A stretch of 64,000 bases of DNA from Prevotella sp. (GTDB taxonomy: Bacteria; Bacillota_I; Bacilli_A; ML615J-28; CAG-313): contig JAMPDF010000002.1 in assembly GCA_023665755.1 (NCBI GenBank), positions 182,010 to 246,009 on the forward strand, read 5' to 3'. The notes under the pieces are model-generated. The model saw only the letters and a program-made list of their open reading frames with translations. It did not search any database and was not told the origin of the DNA. How positions within the stretch are numbered: position 1 is the stretch's first letter; every line of letters begins with the position of its first letter. Shown here piece by piece: positions 61,868-64,000 of this stretch. The translations under genes were made by a program, and so were the position numbers.

Positions 61868-62629
61868 ATGAAGGATTTAAACGGATATATTAAAAAATTA
61901 GAAAAAGGAATGGAAGATAAATTATACTTTTTAAAGCACATTGATATTACAGAATATTCGCTCATTGTTGAATTCGGTTGTGCTAATGGAAGATTACTGC
62001 GTAGAATTGAACCTGTTACAGATAAATCTTATACCACTTTAGTAGGGTATGATATCAATGATGATATTATTGATATTGCTAAACACATTTCACCACAAAT
62101 GACATTTACATCTCATTGGGAGGAAGTGGTTGCTCTCGTTAATCAAACAAAAGGCAAAAGTTTAATCGTATTTAGTAGTGTATGGCATGAGATTGATCCG
62201 AAATATAACGAATGGCTTTTTACAGAAATGAAACGTTTTTCGACCATTGTTATTCGGGATATGAAGGCGCCTATTAGTGGAGCAGAGCCTATTGATGCAC
62301 CAACAAGAGACAGAATTGCTATGCGTGTACCAAAGTGGCAATTTGATGAATTTGAGGAAAAATGGGGTAGAATAGACAATAAGAAAACACTATATCGATT
62401 CCTATTGATGTATACTTATTTAGACAATTGGGAAAATGAAATTCAAGAAGACTACTTTTCTACACCATGGGTAGAAATCAATTGGGCTCTAGAAGATGAA
62501 TATGATGTAATTTATTTGAATTCCTATACACTAGAGGGCAAAAAAGAAGAAACAGAAAAGATGTTTAAACATACGATGAGAGATATTACACATCATCAAG
62601 TGATTTATACCAGAAAATATCAATCATAG
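61868..62629 (+). CDS. class I SAM-dependent methyltransferase-like protein
   Basis: A 253-residue cytosolic protein with a Rossmann methyltransferase core: motif I IVEFGCANGRLLRRI, acidic motif II LVGYDINDDII, and a motif IV-like strand SLIVFSSVWHEI. The C-terminal 100 residues (RVPKWQFDEFEEKWG, TYLDNWENEIQEDYF) form a substrate domain that I do not recognise. ATG 61868 has GGAAGGTGAG directly ahead. It stands alone between cvfB and rplS. Substrate unknown. Confidence 0.78.
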   Translation: MKDLNGYIKKLEKGMEDKLYFLKHIDITEYSLIVEFGCANGRLLRRIEPVTDKSYTTLVGYDINDDIIDIAKHISPQMTFTSHWEEVVALVNQTKGKSLIVFSSVWHEIDPKYNEWLFTEMKRFSTIVIRDMKAPISGAEPIDAPTRDRIAMRVPKWQFDEFEEKWGRIDNKKTLYRFLLMYTYLDNWENEIQEDYFSTPWVEINWALEDEYDVIYLNSYTLEGKKEETEKMFKHTMRDITHHQVIYTRKYQS

Positions 62630-62666
62630 AAGATTACGTTATATTTCAAATTACAGTTCGCATTAG

Positions 62667-62695
62667 TTGAAAAAACATACAAATTATGGTATAAT
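62667..62695 (+). promoter_or_regulatory. SigA promoter of rplS
   Basis: TTGAAA at 62667-62672 and TATAAT at 62690-62695, spacer 17 bp, 120 bases before rplS. Confidence 0.83.
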
Positions 62696-62701
62696 ACCAA
62701 A

Positions 62702-62790
62702 GGATATGAAGCTTACGGTCATATCAAAGCACGATATTCCGCTGATATACCCAATAGATATTCTATTTGGCCTATTTGTATATGTATGAA
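62702..62790 (+). promoter_or_regulatory. structured rplS leader, candidate L19 autoregulatory element
   Basis: The 110-base leader can form a 7-bp stem GATATGA / TCATATC (62703-62725) with a 9-base loop, and a second stem CCAATAG / CTATTTGG (62751-62770, one bulge). L19 leaders with hairpins are known in Bacillota. This one has the right position, but I cannot confirm the family from sequence alone. Confidence 0.4.
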
Positions 62791-62815
62791 TATTGAAAGA
62801 TAAGGAGAGTTTATT

Positions 62816-63166
62816 ATGAGTCAACAATTAATTCAAGCAGTAACTCAAGGTTATATGAAAAATGATGTTCCTGAGTTCCGCGCTGGTGACACTGTTAAGG
62901 TACACGTAAGAATCAAAGAAGGCGAAAAAGAAAGAATTCAGATATTTGAAGGTCTTGTGATTTATCGTCATGGTGGAGGCATTAGTGCTACATTTACAGT
63001 ACGTAAAATGTCTTCAGGTATTGGAGTTGAAAAAATCTTCCCAGTACATTCACCAATGATTGCGAAAATCGAAGTTGTACGTCTTGGTAAAGTACGTCGC
63101 GCTAAATTAAGTTACATTCGTTCTCTTTCTGCAAAAGCAGCTCGTATCAAAGAACGCCGTGCTTAA
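62816..63166 (+). CDS. rplS: 50S ribosomal protein L19
   Basis: L19 lies at the 30S-50S interface. The 116-residue length is exact. Diagnostic segments are VPEFRAGDTVKVHVRIKEG (read here as FRAGDTVKVHVRIKEGEKER), FEGLVIYRHGGG, ATFTVRKMSSGIGVE, and the basic end LGKVRRAKLSYIRSLSAKAARIKER. A GGAGAG site precedes the ATG. It has its own promoter and terminator rather than following trmD directly. Confidence 0.98.
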   Translation: MSQQLIQAVTQGYMKNDVPEFRAGDTVKVHVRIKEGEKERIQIFEGLVIYRHGGGISATFTVRKMSSGIGVEKIFPVHSPMIAKIEVVRLGKVRRAKLSYIRSLSAKAARIKERRA

Positions 63167-63190
63167 TCGCATATTGCCTTACAAAAATCG

Positions 63191-63219
63191 GGATTTGGAT
63201 TTTTCCAGGTCCTTTTTTG
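63191..63219 (+). terminator. terminator of rplS
   Basis: GGATTTGGA / TCCAGGTCC stem (two G-T pairs) with loop TTTT, followed by TTTTTTGTTTTTT. Confidence 0.85.
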
Positions 63220-63228
63220 TTTTTTAAA

Positions 63229-63257
63229 TTGACAAAACAAGTTTGGTTTGATATAAT
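63229..63257 (+). promoter_or_regulatory. consensus SigA promoter upstream of the MATE gene
   Basis: TTGACA at 63229-63234 and TATAAT at 63252-63257 with a 17-bp spacer: the best match to consensus in the window. Confidence 0.88.
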
Positions 63258-63267
63258 CGAAATAAAT

Positions 63268-63300
63268 ATGAATGAACAAATGTACATTCTAAAAGGATAA
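63268..63300 (+). other. 10-codon open frame in the MATE leader
   Basis: ATG to TAA encoding MNEQMYILKG, starting about five bases after the expected transcription start, without a ribosome binding site. It ends where the hairpin at 63300-63325 begins. It may be a leader peptide or chance. Confidence 0.25.
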
Positions 63301-63325
63301 AAAAAGCAGTATAACTGCTTTTTTA
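63300..63325 (+). terminator. leader hairpin with T tail, possible attenuator
   Basis: AAAAAAGCAGT / ACTGCTTTTTT around a short loop, about 60 bases after the transcription start and 60 bases before the MATE start codon. It is an intrinsic-terminator shape placed between promoter and gene. Confidence 0.65.
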
Positions 63326-63385
63326 AAATGATGAATAGTGTAATAAACATATTAGTAATATATTTTTAAAATAAGGGGAGACTTT

Positions 63386-64000
63386 ATGAAAAATACAACA
63401 GAGCAATTGGAAAAGGGAAAAATTCTCCCTCTAATATTTCGGCTTACTCTTCCAGCAGTAATAGCTCAACTCATTACATTTTTATATAATATTGTTGATA
63501 GGATGTATGTTTCCGCAATCCAAGAATCAGGAATGGAGGCACTTGCGGCACTAGGGATTGTTTTGCCAATCACTTTGATTATTCAAGCTTTTGCCAATTT
63601 AATTGGACTTGGTGGATCGCCACGCGCAAGTATGAAACTAGGTGAGAATCATCCAGTAGAAGCCAATCATATATTTAATACGGCATTTATGCTATTGTTT
63701 ATGATTGGTTCTATTATCAGTTTAATTACCTTTTTCTTTGCAAGGGAGATTGTCATCCTATTTGGGTGTCCACTAGCCTCAGTTGATTTTGCAACTTCAT
63801 ATTTACAAATTTATTCAGGTGGTACACTATTTGTTATCTTCACCCAAGGATTAAATCCATTTATTACTGCTCAAGGGTATGCTTTGACCGCTATGCTTTC
63901 TGTTTTAATCGGTGCGATTGTGAATATTATCTTAGATCCTATCTTTATTTTTACACTAGGTATGGGTGTAAATGGGGCTAGTTTGGCTACTGTTTTATCA
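63386..64000 (+). CDS. MATE family multidrug/Na+ antiporter, 3'-truncated by window edge
   Basis: A membrane exporter that expels cationic compounds in exchange for Na+ or H+. The first 205 residues are seen, open to the last base. Typical features: LEKGKILPLIFRLTLPAV at the start, FLYNIVDRMYVSAI in helix 1-2, the LGGSPRASMKLGE loop and NIILDPIFIFTLGMGVNGASLATV at helices 5-6. A GGGGAG site lies six bases before ATG 63386. It has a strong promoter and a leader hairpin upstream. Confidence 0.92.
   Translation, partial: MKNTTEQLEKGKILPLIFRLTLPAVIAQLITFLYNIVDRMYVSAIQESGMEALAALGIVLPITLIIQAFANLIGLGGSPRASMKLGENHPVEANHIFNTAFMLLFMIGSIISLITFFFAREIVILFGCPLASVDFATSYLQIYSGGTLFVIFTQGLNPFITAQGYALTAMLSVLIGAIVNIILDPIFIFTLGMGVNGASLATVLS

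Overview
The window is AT-rich chromosomal DNA from a low-GC Gram-positive bacterium, most likely class Bacilli and probably an uncultured gut lineage. The evidence is the str gene order rpsL-rpsG-fusA-tuf, the pairs walJ-rlmH and ylbD-ylbE, the rpsP-khpA...rimM-trmD...rplS cluster, RNase J, YhaM, CvfB, RecD2, AGGAGG-type ribosome binding sites and consensus SigA promoters (TTGACA-17-TATAAT). Two YjcZ-type small membrane proteins, YlbD and YlbE, with SigE/SigK-like promoter sequences, suggest an endospore former. A PBP1A-type enzyme shows that it has a peptidoglycan wall.

Layout. 1-3028: end of gmk, rpoZ, an M32 carboxypeptidase and an odd coiled-coil protein ending in an L15-like domain. 3207-7712: str operon. 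7732-16582: housekeeping genes (tatD, HtrA-like lipoprotein, PBP1A, ychF, CCA-adding enzyme, yhaM). 16600-28874: an accessory island encoding a polymorphic-toxin system. It holds a phage tail-fibre-like protein, a divergent Mur ligase, and a 1855-residue RHS/YD-repeat protein with a Hint self-cleavage domain and a C-terminal toxin tip, followed by its immunity gene. Behind these lie two 5'-truncated copies of the RHS 3' end, each with a different toxin tip and its own putative immunity gene. 28890-34513: two giant paralogous PrsA/SurA-like surface proteins on the minus strand. 34766-42986: small YjcZ protein, then walJ-rlmH-(membrane protein)-uvrB-mnmA-recD2. 43010-48519: RNase J and an accessory stretch (HAD phosphatase, lipoprotein, MFS, YjbR-like). 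48574-51840: def, a zinc-ribbon lipoprotein and a sporulation-type cluster. 51865-63219: rpsP-khpA, then an ArsR/P1B-ATPase module placed between khpA and rimM-trmD, a rhodanese-like lipoprotein, a large M6-type metalloprotease, an aquaporin, CvfB, a methyltransferase and rplS. 63229-64000: start of a MATE exporter behind a short terminator-bearing leader.

The most interesting part is the RHS island. It looks like a toxin-switching locus: one expressed gene supplies the shell and Hint domain, and silent downstream cassettes share up to 819 bp with it without indels, including about 465 bp that I read as identical. The Mur-ligase-like and tail-fibre-like genes immediately upstream are an unusual partnership whose role in making or delivering the toxin is unknown. 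No tRNA, rRNA, CRISPR array or transposase gene was seen.
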